Positions 1-9,743 are shown, numbered from the stretch's first letter. The stretch: DNA of 64,000 nucleotides from Lysinibacillus pakistanensis (GCA_001312325.1 BBDJ01000012.1:67301-131300), one strand, 5' to 3'. A program made the numbers and translations. The notes: generated by a model from the letters alone, not told the origin.

Positions 1-1
1 A

Positions 2-106
2 CCAGAGACAATGGGTAACCAATTAATGTTGCCACCTCAGTATGAGCAGCATCGAGAGCAATTAGAAAGAACATTAATCCCGATTAAAGTGCGTGAGCTT
101 GATTAA
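2..106 (+). CDS. C-terminal end of a probable ring-cleaving dioxygenase (VOC/MhqO-like), partial
   Basis: The last 34 codons of a gene enter from the left edge and stop at TAA 104-106. The visible tail has an E-T-M-G pattern, then L-M-L-P-P-Q-Y-E with a basic and acidic stretch after it. This resembles, from memory, the end of Bacillus MhqA/MhqO-type glyoxalase-fold ring-cleaving dioxygenases. Those genes often sit beside flavin reductases and small hydrolases, as here. With so little protein visible the family call is tentative. It ends 14 bases before the TTG start of the next gene, so the two are probably cotranscribed. Confidence 0.4.
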   Translation, partial: PETMGNQLMLPPQYEQHREQLERTLIPIKVRELD

Positions 107-120
107 GAGGGGTGAGTCGC

Positions 121-729
121 TTGATTTCGATAGATCCTAAGAAGAATACAGAGCGTGAAAACTATAAACTTTTGATTGGTAGTATCATTCCAAGACCCAT
201 TGCTTTTGTGACAACAAAATCAGAGAAAGATGTTATCAATGGTGCACCATTTAGTTATTTTAATATTGTGTCATCAAATCCGCCAATGATTTCTTTAGCG
301 ATTCAAAGACCAAATGGACGTTTAAAAGATACAGCAAGACATATTCATTATCAGCAGCAATTTGTTGTGCATATTGTCGATGAAGATAATGTTGAGCAGG
401 TGAATGAAACAGCGGCTTCCTTACCTGTTACAGAAAGCGAAATTGATAGAGCGCAATTTACAATAGTAGAGAGTCAACAAATTGCAGTTCCAGGAATTCA
501 AGAGGCCAAAGTGCGTATGGAATGTCGTTTAGTGCAAACAATTCCATTGATGAATGGTGAGGAGCAGACAGGCGATTTGTTTATAGGAGAGGTTGCCCAG
601 TTTCATATAGATGAGGCTATTTATCATGAAGGGCGCATTGATCCAGAAAAATTAAGGGCAGTTAGTAGATTAGCAGGCTCTAACTATGCAAAAATTGGTG
701 ATGTTTTTGCGATAGAGCGTCCACAATAA
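121..729 (+). CDS. flavin reductase family protein (FMN-binding split barrel)
   Basis: A 202-residue protein of the flavin reductase-like (DIM6/NTAB) family, which binds FMN in a split beta-barrel. The N-terminal core R-P-I-A-F-V-T-T followed by N-G-A-P-F-S-Y-F-N is typical, as is the later H-E-G-R-I-D-P segment before the conserved C-terminal R-L-A-G-S-N-Y. The start is taken as TTG 121 because AAGAGGGGTG (105-114) sits six bases upstream; the GTG at 112 lies inside that ribosome site. It probably forms an operon with the preceding dioxygenase-like gene and may supply reduced flavin or act on an aromatic ester or quinone. The substrate cannot be read from sequence. It is uninterrupted and ends at a strong terminator. 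Confidence 0.8.
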   Translation: MISIDPKKNTERENYKLLIGSIIPRPIAFVTTKSEKDVINGAPFSYFNIVSSNPPMISLAIQRPNGRLKDTARHIHYQQQFVVHIVDEDNVEQVNETAASLPVTESEIDRAQFTIVESQQIAVPGIQEAKVRMECRLVQTIPLMNGEEQTGDLFIGEVAQFHIDEAIYHEGRIDPEKLRAVSRLAGSNYAKIGDVFAIERPQ

Positions 730-747
730 ACTGCTTCATAAGCAATT

Positions 748-789
748 AAATGCGAAAATGTTGAATTACAACATTTTCGCATTTTTCGA
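748..789 (+). terminator. intrinsic terminator, probably bidirectional
   Basis: A perfect 16-base stem (748-763 with 769-784) with a 5-base loop is followed by T-rich sequence. It lies between the flavin reductase and the convergent esterase. Confidence 0.85.
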
Positions 790-801
790 TAAAGAGTTGA
801 A

Positions 802-1737
802 TCATGGGTGAAGAGCGCGAGCCATTGCATCTAAATAGTTCTGACTTGCACGCTGACTTACCTCGGCTTCTGGTACAAAGACTTCAAAGCAATGGAAGCA
901 GCCAGGATAGAGATGGAATTCAACGTCTACACCTGCTTGAGCAAGCTGTGTTACATAGTGAATGGTTTCATCCCTAAATAAATCAAGTTGCCCTACACAC
1001 GTATACATAGGAGGAAGTCCCACTAAATTGTCTGCTCTCGAAGGTACAGCGTAAGGAGAAAGCTCATTGTCATTCTATTTCTCACCCAAGTACATATTCC
1101 AAGCTGTTATGTTATTTGTTCTGTTCCATGTTGCATGGTTTTCTGTAATCTCATAGCTTGAAGGTGTGGTATTGCGGTTATCAAGCATCGGATATAGTGG
1201 CATCTGAAATATAATAGATGGGCCTCCTTTATCTCGTGCCATAAGTGCAAGGGCAGCTGTTAGTCCACCACCACCACTTGCCCCTGCAATAGCTACTCGA
1301 TTAACATCAATACCAAGCATTTCTGCCTCATTTTTCATCCACACTAGGCAGGCATAACAATCTTCAATAGCCGCTGGATAGGGATGCTCAGGTGAGAGTC
1401 GGTAATCGACAGACACTACAACACAATTTGCTGCCTGAACAAAGCGCTCGCACAAAACATCATCCATAATAGGGTGCCCCATTACATATCCACCCCCATG
1501 TATCCATAACATGGCTGGAAGTTTATCACGGTTTCGCCCAATCGGTTCGTAAATTTTTACTAACATTTCGCCGACAGCATTTGAAATCATTCGATGGGTG
1601 ATTTTTACATATTTTGATGCCTCTAAGGGTGGATTTGACAAAAGACCCCTACTAAATTCTAGATTGTCCAACTGAAATCCTGGAAATTGAGAGAAACTCT
1701 CCTGCAATTCTGGTAATATCCGACTGTCGATTTTCAT
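802..1737 (-). pseudogene. alpha/beta hydrolase of the HSL/carboxylesterase family, interrupted by an in-frame TAG
   Basis: Reading from ATG 1737 gives about 311 codons in one frame, broken only by TAG at 1077-1075. Before the stop are the oxyanion motif H-G-G-G-Y (W-I-H-G-G-G-Y-V-M-G) and the nucleophile motif G-A-S-G-G-G-G. After it are the catalytic Asp (G-Q-L-D-L-F) and His (C-F-H-C-F-E), so the whole hormone-sensitive-lipase triad is present. Family length is about 300-320 residues, so nothing else is missing. Unlike most broken genes here, the lesion is a nonsense codon and not a run-length shift. It could be a base-call error or a true pseudogene. The start has GGGGGAAT upstream. Confidence 0.75.
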
Positions 1738-1811
1738 TTATATTCCCCCAATGAAATACTGATATAAAATAGGATTCTTTTTATCTTCATTCAGCAAATG
1801 TTCTTTTTGTA

Positions 1812-1893
1812 TCGAAAGCAAAGCGGCAGATGTTTTTTTTGCGCGAAAGCGTAGCGGCAGCGACAGCTACAATTACGCCAAGGCGAAATTAAT
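1812..1893. repeat. dispersed repeat fragment, tail family (GCCAAGGCGAAATT type)
   Basis: GC-richer stretch between two minus-strand genes. It contains the words GCGAAAGCGTAGCGGCAGC and TACGCCAAGGCGAAATT. Related tails occur at 41380-41440, 50838-50936, 58404-58457 and, inverted, at about 55425-55465. It does not encode protein. Confidence 0.6.
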
Positions 1894-1897
1894 GCTA

Positions 1898-2966
1898 TTA
1901 GAGGAGTGAATGTGACTCCTGTTCCTCTTCCCATTTGGCAACTTCCTTACGTACACGAGGAGCAACTTCTGTTCCAAGTAACTCTATCGCACGCATCACC
2001 TGTTCATGTGGCATCGTACTTAAAGGCACATACAGCATAAAACGTGTAATTCCAACATGCTTACGAAGATGAATAATTTTATTAGCCACTGTATCGGGAT
2101 CACCAACATATAAGGCTCCCTCAAAACTGCGTGCAGCATCAAAGCTAGAGCGATCATAATAAGCCCAGCCTCGTTCTTTTCCTAATTTGTTCATGCCTGC
2201 CTGAGTTGATGGGAAAAATATATCTGCTGCCCTTTCTGTGTTTTCTCCAACGAAACCTATTGAATGTGAGCCTACCTGAAGCTTTGATAGATCATGACCA
2301 GCATGAGCGGCAGCTTTTTTTATACAACTGTACAAGGGGAGAAAATTGCATTGGACTACCTCCAATAATAGCGAGCATAAGAGGTAATCCCAGAAGACCT
2401 GCTCGGACGGCGGATTCTTGATTGCCACCGCTGCCAATCCATACTGGTAAAGGGTTTTGGACAGGTCTAGGATATATCCCTAAATCATTAATCGCTGGTC
2501 GGTGTACACCCTCCCATGTGACTTTTTCAGATTCACGTATTTTAAGCAATAATGCTAAATGCTCTTCAAATAGCTCATCATAATCCTTCAAGTTATAGCC
2601 GAATAAGGGGAAGGATTCGATAAAGGAACCTCGTCCAGCCATAATTTCTGCGCGACCGTTTGAAATACCGTCGAGTGTAGAAAAATCCTGAAAAACTCTT
2701 ACAGGGTCTGTGGAAGAGAGCACTGTCACTGCACTAGTTAGTCTTATTTTTTTCGTTTGAGGTGCCGCCGCTGATAGAACCATAGCTGGGGACGAAGCCG
2801 CGTAATCCACCCTATGGTGCTCGCCGACGCCAAAGACATCTAGTCCTACTTGATCAGCTAAAATTATTTCCTCAACAACTTCACGTAATCGTTGTGCGTG
2901 ACTTATCACGTTCCCACTGTGAACATCTGATTTCGTTTCTACAAAAGAAGTAATACCTATTTCCAT
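1898..2966 (-). CDS. LLM-class (luciferase-like) flavin-dependent oxidoreductase, frameshifted as sequenced
   Basis: The N-terminal part (from ATG 2966, after AAGGAGAG) has the bacterial-luciferase TIM-barrel start. It includes G-V-G-E-H-H near residue 47, the [14 protein letters not shown] region and the P-V-W-I-G-S-G-G-N segment. The C-terminal part supplies [12 protein letters not shown], the typical end of the barrel. The halves are in different frames and join at the T-run 2314-2320; removing one base gives [10 protein letters not shown] and a protein of about 355 residues, normal for the family. These enzymes use FMNH2 or F420; the substrate is unknown. It lies downstream of, and on the same strand as, a frameshifted MFS pump. 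Confidence 0.85.
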
Positions 2967-3022
2967 TTATTATCTCTCCTTGTCAGATTAGTTTCTTATT
3001 TGCATATTGCTTGCTGCTCCAT

Positions 3023-4333
3023 TCAATAAATATATATAGACGAATTATTAGTGGGTGTATACTCCATGTTCATTTTGTCTTTACTTGGCTGGTCATTGCC
3101 CAAAAAAAGAAGGGCGAAGGCACTAATTGAGGCTCCAAGTAAACAAACGCCTCCCCAGCCAAAGTATGCATACATTTGTGTTGAAGCAATTGATCCGCTT
3201 GCACCGCCAATAGAATAGAACACCATATAGCCAGCTGTAAGTCGACTTCGTGCTTCAGCTCGCAGAGGAAGAATCATAGCTTGATTTGTAACATGAACGG
3301 CTTGCACCGCCAAATCAAGAAGAATTATGCCAATGACTAGCGCCATTAAAGAATGTTCAAGATAACGGATGAACAACCATGAAAGCAGTAGTAGAGCTAA
3401 AGAAATACCTGTCGTTCGCTGTCCATAACCTTGATCGGCCAATTTCCCTGCTCGCGCTGCTGCCAATGCTCCAGCTACTCCTACAAGGCCAAATGCTCCA
3501 ATCGCACTGTGAGATAGAGCGAACGGAGGTGTACTAAGCGGCAGTACTAGTGAAGTCCACAAAATGCTAAAGTCAGCAAAAATCAGCATGGCTAGAAAGG
3601 AGCGGATTCGTAATGTTCTTTCCTGCATAAACAAATCAAGCACTGATCTAATTAACCGAATATAGGCACTGATTTTACCTCGCGTTCAGCATGAGGTAAC
3701 ACCTTGGCAAACATACAAACCATCAAAAGCATAACAACAGCAGATACCAGATATACAGAGCGCCAGCCTGCAAGATCGGTTAATATACCAGCAAATGTTC
3801 GAGCGAGAAGTATACCAATAACAATGCCACTTGTTACAATACCAACAACCTTGCCCCTTTCGGCAGAGGAAGCCATTGTTGCTGCAAATGCCACAAGTGT
3901 CTGTGTCACAACTGCGAGTAGCCCCACCAAAGCCATTCCTGCAAAAAGTACGATGCTTGAGAAGGCAGTACCAACGATAGCTAGAGCTATTGTAGATAAC
4001 AGCATTTGACCAATTATTAATCGCCGTTGGTTCAGTAAATCTCCAAGAGGTACCAGCAATAGTAAGCCTAATCCGTAAAAAAATCTGTGTGATGGTAATA
4101 ACGATACCAATAGTGGAATGATTAATACCAAATGCCTCAGACAATTGGTCAAGCAAGGGCTGTGCAAAGTAAATATTGGCGACAGATATTCCACAGGCAG
4201 CAGCAAACAACAATGTAACAGCTCGTGTTATAGATGACGGTTTCTTCGTGTTAGATACGGCTGTGGATGATGAAGAATCTGTTATTTCGTTGTTAAGAGG
4301 ACGATGTACTAAATTTGTCTGTGTTTTACACAT
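3023..4333 (-). CDS. MFS efflux transporter (DHA1-like), two frameshifts as sequenced
   Basis: Three open segments together encode about 437 residues with 12 predicted membrane spans. The N-terminal T-R-A-V-T-L-L-F-A-A-A-C-G and F-A-Q-P-L-L-D-Q-L lead into span 1, and a P-L-G-D-L-L-N-Q-R-R loop follows span 2. Breaks lie at the A-run 4078-4083 and near 3656, where CGG has lost a base (P-I-F-R-L-I-R-S restored). The start is ATG 4333, seven bases after GGAGGG; the upstream ATG overlaps that site. The gene is divergent from a TetR regulator with operator-like dyads between them, so it is probably a TetR-repressed export pump. The substrate is unknown. Confidence 0.85.
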
Positions 4334-4371
4334 GCTTTTCCCTCCGTTCATATTAGATTGTAATTATAACA

Positions 4372-4383
4372 TACCGTTCGGTA
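4372..4383. promoter_or_regulatory. TetR-type operator candidate 1
   Basis: Inverted repeat TACCG-TT-CGGTA, 39 bases upstream of the MFS start and facing the divergent TetR gene. A second related copy lies at 4503-4514. Confidence 0.5.
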
Positions 4384-4502
4384 CAATATAATTATTGGTA
4401 AATATATATTAATTTCATTTGCTATGTCAATAAATATTTATATGAATAATAATATTTAATTCAAATTTGACATGAATACTACCTGTATTTATAATAATTA
4501 TG

Positions 4503-4514
4503 TACTGTTTGATA
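4503..4514. promoter_or_regulatory. TetR-type operator candidate 2
   Basis: TACTGTTTGATA matches TACCGTTCGGTA (4372-4383) at 9 of 12 positions and lies 58 bases before the TetR start. Together they suggest control of both divergent promoters. Confidence 0.4.
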
Positions 4515-4572
4515 TGAATTTAATGTCAATAAAAAATAATCCTTAAAAATTAAAGTGTAGAGGTGTGCTCTT

Positions 4573-5154
4573 ATGGCAAGAACTCGTGAATTTGATGAAG
4601 GTCAAGTCTTAGAAGCAGCGATGCAACTATTTTGGGAGAAGGGATATGAGGCAACTTCATTAAGTGACCTTACCTCTAGAATGGGTATTCAACGCCCTAG
4701 TATCTATTCGACTTTTGGAGACAAGAGAGAATTATTTGAAGCTGCACTTCGTAGATATACAACATCTCGTGCATCTGATATACGATCTAGACTTCAAAAA
4801 TACTCGTCTGTAAAAGAGGCATTTTCAAACTTCTTTGCAGATATTATTACTGAGGAATACGAAGAAGATCTCAGTAAAGGTTGTTTTTGTATCAATACAA
4901 TGGTAGAGCTAGCACCTCATGATGAGAAATTTGAAATCCTGACTAGAGAACATCAAATGTATTTAGCCGTTATTTTTCAGGAAACAATTGAGCGGGGAAT
5001 TCAAACAGGGGAACTGGATGCTGACACAGATGCAAAGTCTTTAGCACAGGCATTGATTGTATCTTTAATTGGTATAACAGTTATGATGAAATCTCGACCA
5101 CAACGCTCCTTTGTTGACAATGCAATTGCAGCAACACTCACCTTATTAAAGTAA
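4573..5154 (+). CDS. TetR/AcrR family transcriptional regulator
   Basis: An uninterrupted 193-residue regulator. Residues 1-55 form the TetR DNA-binding domain: A-R-T-R-E-F-D-E at the N-terminus, A-A-M-Q-L-F-W-E-K-G-Y in helix 1 and the recognition stretch M-G-I-Q-R-P-S-I-Y-S-T-F-G-D-K. The remainder is the all-helical ligand-binding and dimer domain. The start follows AGAGGTG. The N-terminal half resembles regulators of quinone and drug efflux such as YxaF or AcuR-like proteins, but the inducer is unknown. It is divergent from the MFS gene, and two dyads in the 239-base gap are plausible operators. Confidence 0.9.
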   Translation: MARTREFDEGQVLEAAMQLFWEKGYEATSLSDLTSRMGIQRPSIYSTFGDKRELFEAALRRYTTSRASDIRSRLQKYSSVKEAFSNFFADIITEEYEEDLSKGCFCINTMVELAPHDEKFEILTREHQMYLAVIFQETIERGIQTGELDADTDAKSLAQALIVSLIGITVMMKSRPQRSFVDNAIAATLTLLK

Positions 5155-5209
5155 TTCGATTGAGCATCAAATCAGGAAAACCAAATTTAAATAGTTACAA
5201 ACCTAGGTC

Positions 5210-5242
5210 CTCCTTTAGAGTAAATTTTCTAAAGGAGATTTC
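5210..5242 (+). terminator. hairpin terminator after TetR
   Basis: Arms CTCCTTTAG (5210-5218) and CTAAAGGAG (5229-5237), followed by ATTTCTT. The stem is strong and the T-tract modest. Confidence 0.6.
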
Positions 5243-5327
5243 TTATGCTATAAATTCTCATTTTATTGAAACGATTTACAAATCTGTATCATCTAACGTA
5301 TAGAAACAAGAAAGGAGGATGGAAAAG

Positions 5328-5826
5328 TTGCAAGAAAAGTCATTATTACTAAAGGCGAAAAAGGGTAATAACAAAGCTTTTGTGGAGCTTTTGCAGAATG
5401 AAAAATTGAAGCTATATAAAATGGCCTATATTTATATGAAAAATGAAAATGATGCTTTAGATGTTGTACAGGAGACGATAGCAAGAGCCTATAGCAATAT
5501 CCATACAGTGAAAGAAGAGCGCTATTTTGCCACATGGCTGATGAGGATCCTAATTAATACAGCTATCGAGATGCTCCGAAAAAATCAAAAAAATAGTACC
5601 TATCTTGGAACAACAATCGGAGCAAATCCAAGTTTCAAGCTATGATGAAAGGTTAGATTTACTACAAGCTATAGAGCAGCTTGAAGAGAAATATAAAACT
5701 GTCATTCTATTGAAGTATTATCGTGATTTATCTACAAAGGATATTGCCGATTTATTAGATTGTCCAGAGGGCACTGTTAAGACAAATGTGCATAGAGGCA
5801 TACAGCAATTAAAAAAAATATTTTAA
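5328..5826 (+). CDS. ECF-type RNA polymerase sigma factor, one frameshift as sequenced
   Basis: The first frame gives sigma region 2: D-A-L-D-V-V-Q-E-T-I-A-R-A-Y then F-A-T-W-L-M-R-I-L-I-N-T-A. The second gives region 4: Y-K-T-V-I-L-L-K-Y-Y-R-D-L-S and I-A-D-L-L-D-C-P-E-G-T-V-K-T-N. They join at the A-run 5587-5593; one base less restores R-K-N-Q-K-I-V-P-I-L-E-Q-Q-S and a protein of about 165 residues, normal for ECF factors. AAAGGAGG (5311-5318) favours TTG 5328 over ATG 5319, which abuts the site. The next gene is a membrane DUF4179 protein, the usual partner and probable anti-sigma in Bacilli. Confidence 0.88.
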
Positions 5827-5843
5827 TAAGGAGGGAGAGAATT

Positions 5844-7112
5844 ATGGAGAACAATATTAAAGAAGTAATAGAGAGCATTGATGTCCCCATGGAAAAGCTA
5901 AATTTTGCTATTGAAAAAGGTATGGGCATACAAAAGAAAAAAAGACAAGAAAATATGGAAAAGAGTCATCCTTTCAAGTGTGGCAAGTATAGCTTTAATC
6001 GTGGGTTCCGGTTTTATTTCTCCTAAAATGGCAAGTGTATTGGCGGACGTGCCACTTATTGGTTTTATGTTTAATATAGAAGAACATGATAAAGGATTAG
6101 AAACAGCGCTTTCTGATGACAATAAGGTAGTCTTAAATAAGACAGTTACTAGTAATGGTACAGCTCTTACGATAGAGGAAATTGTGTTTGATGGAGCACG
6201 ATTAAATGTAGTTTATTCGATGCCAGAATATAAGGAACTTTCACAAGCAATTCTAACTGTCAACGAAAGAGAACTAAATGTTCCTGAAAGTTTAAAAATT
6301 TTAGAAGATAAAAATATATTTCGCGGGTTATTAGAATTTCCGATCGCTGAAGAACTACCTGATAAATTTGATTTAACCATAAAGTTTTTACAGGTGGGTT
6401 CAACAAAAGGAGAATGGGTATTTTCTACGCCTATTAAAAAAAGTAAATAATCATAGCAATAAAGTAATTGCTGGTCAAACAGGTGAAGTGAAAGGTAACG
6501 CCTTTGTTGTAGAAAGTATGGATATTTCAACAACGACGACAAAGATCAATGTGAAATTTGATACAACTATGGATAAATTATTTTCTGAAGAGTCCGGTGT
6601 ACTAAATGCGACAATAATGGATCAGCATGGCACGCCACTTAAAATATTGGATCAAACAGGAGGTGGCGATGACAAAAGTACAACTTACACTTACTTAATA
6701 GAGCCCTTACGTCAAGATATTACTGAGGTAAGAATAGCTTACTATTTCTTCCCGTTTAACTTAAATCGTAAGGATTTAATTGTCCCACTAGCAAACTCAT
6801 TCCCACAGCGAATATCACAGGACAAGATGGGGGATTATGTTATAACTGGAGTAACAAAAAAGGAACATGAGGCTACACTTTCCTTTTATATCGATAGTGA
6901 ATTTCCTTTTGATGATACACTGACACCTTCTTTTTTTTGAGATTGTGTCTGATTCAGGAGAAAGTCTAATCACTGATTATGTCCATGCAGTTGGACCCAA
7001 TAAGTATGAGGTATCTTATCAAGCAAATGTAGGGAAACCAATTGTTCATACTGTAACGACGCCATATATGGAACTAGAGCCATCTGCTATAGTCAAAATT
7101 CCTGTAAAATAG
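5844..7112 (+). CDS. DUF4179 domain protein, probable membrane anti-sigma partner, three frameshifts
   Basis: Corrected length is about 422 residues. A short cytoplasmic part with basic K-K-K-R-Q is followed near residue 40 by one membrane helix (S-S-V-A-S-I-A-L-I-V-G-S-G-F) and then S-P-K-M-A-S-V-L-A-D-V-P-L-I-G, the DUF4179 signature. A large extracytoplasmic domain follows. Frame breaks sit at the A-run 5936-5942, the A-run about 6438-6444 and the T-run 6930-6937. Removing one base at each gives a continuous reading to TAG 7110-7112. The start (ATG 5844 after AAGGAGGGAG) lies 17 bases after the sigma gene, so the pair is cotranscribed. The anti-sigma role is inferred from arrangement. Confidence 0.8.
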
Positions 7113-7125
7113 TTTTAAAAAATAT

Positions 7126-7169
7126 CTATGAGAATCCTCAGTTAATTGAGGGGACTCATAGATTTTTAT
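7126..7169 (+). terminator. intrinsic terminator after sigma/DUF4179 operon
   Basis: Stem CTATGAG (7126-7132) with CTCATAG (7155-7161), inner CCTC/GAGG pairs, then ATTTTTATATTTT. Confidence 0.8.
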
Positions 7170-7309
7170 ATTTTACTTGGAATCTCTAACAGTACTAGTT
7201 TATAAATAAAAAAAGATAAATATTTAGTTATTTATTTTATTTTTCTGTATTAAGCAATGAAATTTACTATAATCTAATGAAGAATTAATTTTTCTAATAA
7301 TCTAATTGT

Positions 7310-7336
7310 TGACTCAATTCTAAAAAATGTATAATA
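7310..7336 (+). promoter_or_regulatory. sigma-A-like promoter candidate for the APC permease
   Basis: TTGACT (7310-7315) and TATAAT (7331-7336) are separated by 15 bases, including an A-run whose length may be misread. It lies 65 bases upstream of the start. Nothing else was seen in 7170-7400. Confidence 0.5.
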
Positions 7337-7400
7337 TACTAGTTATTATAAAATTTTATATTTTTAGTTATTATTCTTTTTTGAAAATGAGGTGGTTATT

Positions 7401-8795
7401 ATGGCGAAGTTTTTACGAACGAAGTCAATCGAGCAAGCCAATAAAATAACCGAAGTTGAGCGCTTTAAACTTAAACGTGAACTTGGGTCATGGCAATTAA
7501 TGCTATATGTTTTAGGAGCCACAATCGGAGCAGGGATATTTGTTTTACCTGGAACTACTGCTGCTCTACATGCTGGACCTGGAGTTATTGTTTCATTTCT
7601 AATCGGTGGGATTGTCACAATTGCAGTAGGACTAGCCTATGTAGAATTTGCAGCAATGGCACCTGTCGCCGGAAGCGCTTACACCTATTCTTATATTGCG
7701 TTAGGAGAAATTATCGCATGGATGATAGGGTGGGATTTACTATTAGAATTTACGGTTATTGCTAGTACCGTCGCAGTTGGCTGGAGTGGTTACGTAGATT
7801 CATTTTTACAATCTATAGGTATTCATTTACCAGGGGCTCTCACAAAAGACATTGCTCATGGCGGGATCGTCAATCTGCCAGCTGTTATTGGATGGCTTAT
7901 CGTAGCTTGGATTGCATTGAGCGGAATTAAGAATGTGGGTCGTTCGAATACATTATTTACAATTGCAAAGGTTGGGGCAATTATATTGTTCCTTGTTATC
8001 GGTACGTTCCACGTAAATCCTGTAAACTGGACACCATTTACACCATTTGGTTGGTCAGGTGTCATGGCTGGTGCAGCGTTAGTATTCTTTGCTTTTACAG
8101 GCTTTGACGGTGTAACAACAGTGCTTGAAGAAGTAAAAAATCCACAAAAAACAATACCAAAAGCTTTAATTGGTGGTCTGAGCGTATTAACACTTATTTA
8201 TGCCCTTGTTGCAGCGATTTTGACAGGGATTGTACCATTCCCTGATTTAGATGTTCCAAACCCTACCGTATTCGCGTTACAATCTGTAGGTATTCAATGG
8301 GGAGGTGCTATCGTCGCAGTAGCGGTTATCTTTGGATTGCTTGCTACAATGATTGCAAATACAACTAGTGCTACACGCGTTCTATTTGCGATGAGCCGTG
8401 ATGGACTTCTTCCTGAGCGTATTGCACAAACGAATAAAAAGACTGGTGTTCCTGTACTATCAATCTTCATCGTCGTATTGACAGGTATTCTACTATCTGG
8501 ATTTTTATCAATCGGTGAATTAGCGGAATTTGCTAACATTGGAGGCTTGACTGCGTTTGCATTAACAACAATTAGCGTAATAGTTCTTCGTTACACGCGA
8601 CCAGATCAACCCCGTGCATTTAAAGTACCAGCAATTTGGCTTGTAGGAATAATAGGTGTTGGTGGATCACTTGCATTAATCTTCAGTCTTCCCATCTTTA
8701 CGATACTGCGCTTTTTAATATGGCTAGCAATAGGCTTGGTTATATATATAGCCTATGGATACAAACATGCTAAAGTAAATAGTAAAAATCAATAA
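7401..8795 (+). CDS. APC-family amino acid permease (CAT-like)
   Basis: An uninterrupted 464-residue, 12-span permease. The G-A-T-I-G-A-G-I-F-V-L-P-G motif in span 1 and F-F-A-F-T-G-F-D-G-V-T-T in span 6 are diagnostic of the APC superfamily. The overall pattern resembles cationic amino acid transporters such as B. subtilis YfnA/YhdG. The start is ATG 7401, six bases after GAGGTGG; the upstream GTG at 7392 is inside that site. It is probably proton-coupled uptake of an amino acid. It stands alone between its own promoter and terminator. The substrate cannot be assigned. Confidence 0.9.
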   Translation: MAKFLRTKSIEQANKITEVERFKLKRELGSWQLMLYVLGATIGAGIFVLPGTTAALHAGPGVIVSFLIGGIVTIAVGLAYVEFAAMAPVAGSAYTYSYIALGEIIAWMIGWDLLLEFTVIASTVAVGWSGYVDSFLQSIGIHLPGALTKDIAHGGIVNLPAVIGWLIVAWIALSGIKNVGRSNTLFTIAKVGAIILFLVIGTFHVNPVNWTPFTPFGWSGVMAGAALVFFAFTGFDGVTTVLEEVKNPQKTIPKALIGGLSVLTLIYALVAAILTGIVPFPDLDVPNPTVFALQSVGIQWGGAIVAVAVIFGLLATMIANTTSATRVLFAMSRDGLLPERIAQTNKKTGVPVLSIFIVVLTGILLSGFLSIGELAEFANIGGLTAFALTTISVIVLRYTRPDQPRAFKVPAIWLVGIIGVGGSLALIFSLPIFTILRFLIWLAIGLVIYIAYGYKHAKVNSKNQ

Positions 8796-8802
8796 TGTAA
8801 TG

Positions 8803-8838
8803 TGTACCCCTTTAGAATTCTCTATAGGGGTACTTTTT
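8803..8838 (+). terminator. intrinsic terminator after APC permease
   Basis: Arms GTACCCCT and AGGGGTAC around an A/T-rich loop, followed by TTTTTCT. Confidence 0.85.
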
Positions 8839-8901
8839 CTATAGAAATATATAAATTGCAAATCAAAAGCACACTTCTGCGAAAATCTACATATTATAAG
8901 A

Positions 8902-9290
8902 TTACATTTCCTGACATGCCCAGGCATCAACCTCCACTTTTATAGAAGGTGCAGCAAGGCTACCACATACATTAAGGTTGTACATGGAAGGTGTTGTCCA
9001 AGAAAATCACCAATTATTTGCTTTCGTTGCTCTGCGTCCATCTCCCCAACCAAATAAAAAACTAGCTTCGTTAAATCCTGAACTTCCATATTTGCACTTT
9101 CAAGATTCTTTCGGATATTTTCTAGTGCAATCTTTAATTGAGCTGTTGATTCTTCAGGTATCGTTCCGTCTTCTTCCATTCCGATTTGTCCAGATAGTGT
9201 TAACCATTTCTGAGGTCCTGTTATTTCAATTTGATGTACATAAGGAGCGACTGGTTGATGAATTTCCTTCGGGTTTCTTGTAATCTTCAT
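8902..9290 (-). CDS. ridA: RidA/YjgF family reactive intermediate deaminase, one frameshift as sequenced
   Basis: RidA proteins are small trimeric enzymes that hydrolyse 2-aminoacrylate-type enamines to ammonia and ketoacid. Visible are L-T-L-S-G-Q-I-G-M, then A-L-E-N-I-R-K-N-L-E-S-A and, after correction, A-A-P-S-I-K-V-E-V-D-A-W-A, matching the family beginning, middle and end. As sequenced the frame fails near 8964; restoring one G (V-G-S-L-A-A-P) gives a tail ending at TAA 8904-8902 and about 129 residues. ATG 9290 is preferred to ATG 9299, which forms part of AGGATG. Divergence within the family is wide, so a different imine-type substrate is possible. Confidence 0.8.
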
Positions 9291-9393
9291 AAAAATCATC
9301 CTATCTATTTTTTAGTTTAAAATTATGTTAAAAATAACATACTGATTCTAAAGATTAAAAATTATATTTAATACTATTATAAAGGAACATAAA

Positions 9394-9422
9394 TTGGATA
9401 TGCTCATTCAAAAGGTTATAAT
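9394..9422 (+). promoter_or_regulatory. promoter candidate in the 9300-9743 gap
   Basis: TTGGAT (9394-9399), 17-base spacer, TATAAT (9417-9422). It lies about 320 bases before the AI-2E-family gene. The rest of the 450-base gap shows no convincing gene or RNA; the in-frame upstream extension of the next gene lacks a good start. Confidence 0.4.
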
Positions 9423-9743
9423 AGAGAAATAGAATTAAGGCTTATAACGCTGATATAGCTTTCAATAAAGTACAAAAGTATTGTTCTTCATTTTAAATTT
9501 GATAAGGCATACAATTCTTTTCCGCTCCTTGGATTTATGCATTCATCTCCTAAGACACTTGTAAGGCGATATAAGTAAGTCTTATTTCAAGAGATGATGG
9601 AAATAATAATCCAAAGAAGGGGGAGTATTTACATAAGAATGATACGTAATGTTTTACATCAATTTATTAATTACTTATGTTCATTTGATAGCGAAACTGG
9701 AGCAATAAAAACAGCGAAGCCGTTTTGTAGAAGGAGTGAATAC

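Noticed and set aside
3704..4009. Plus-strand open frames opposite the MFS genes (also 31881-32405)
   Set aside because: Antisense shadows of membrane-protein codons; no ribosome sites.
5262..5300. ECF-type promoter before the sigma factor (TGAAAC...CGTA)
   Set aside because: The spacer is about 24 bases, far from the usual 16-17.
5587..5593. Programmed ribosomal frameshift in the sigma factor gene
   Set aside because: The same A-run defect occurs in dozens of unrelated genes here, so a read error is simpler.
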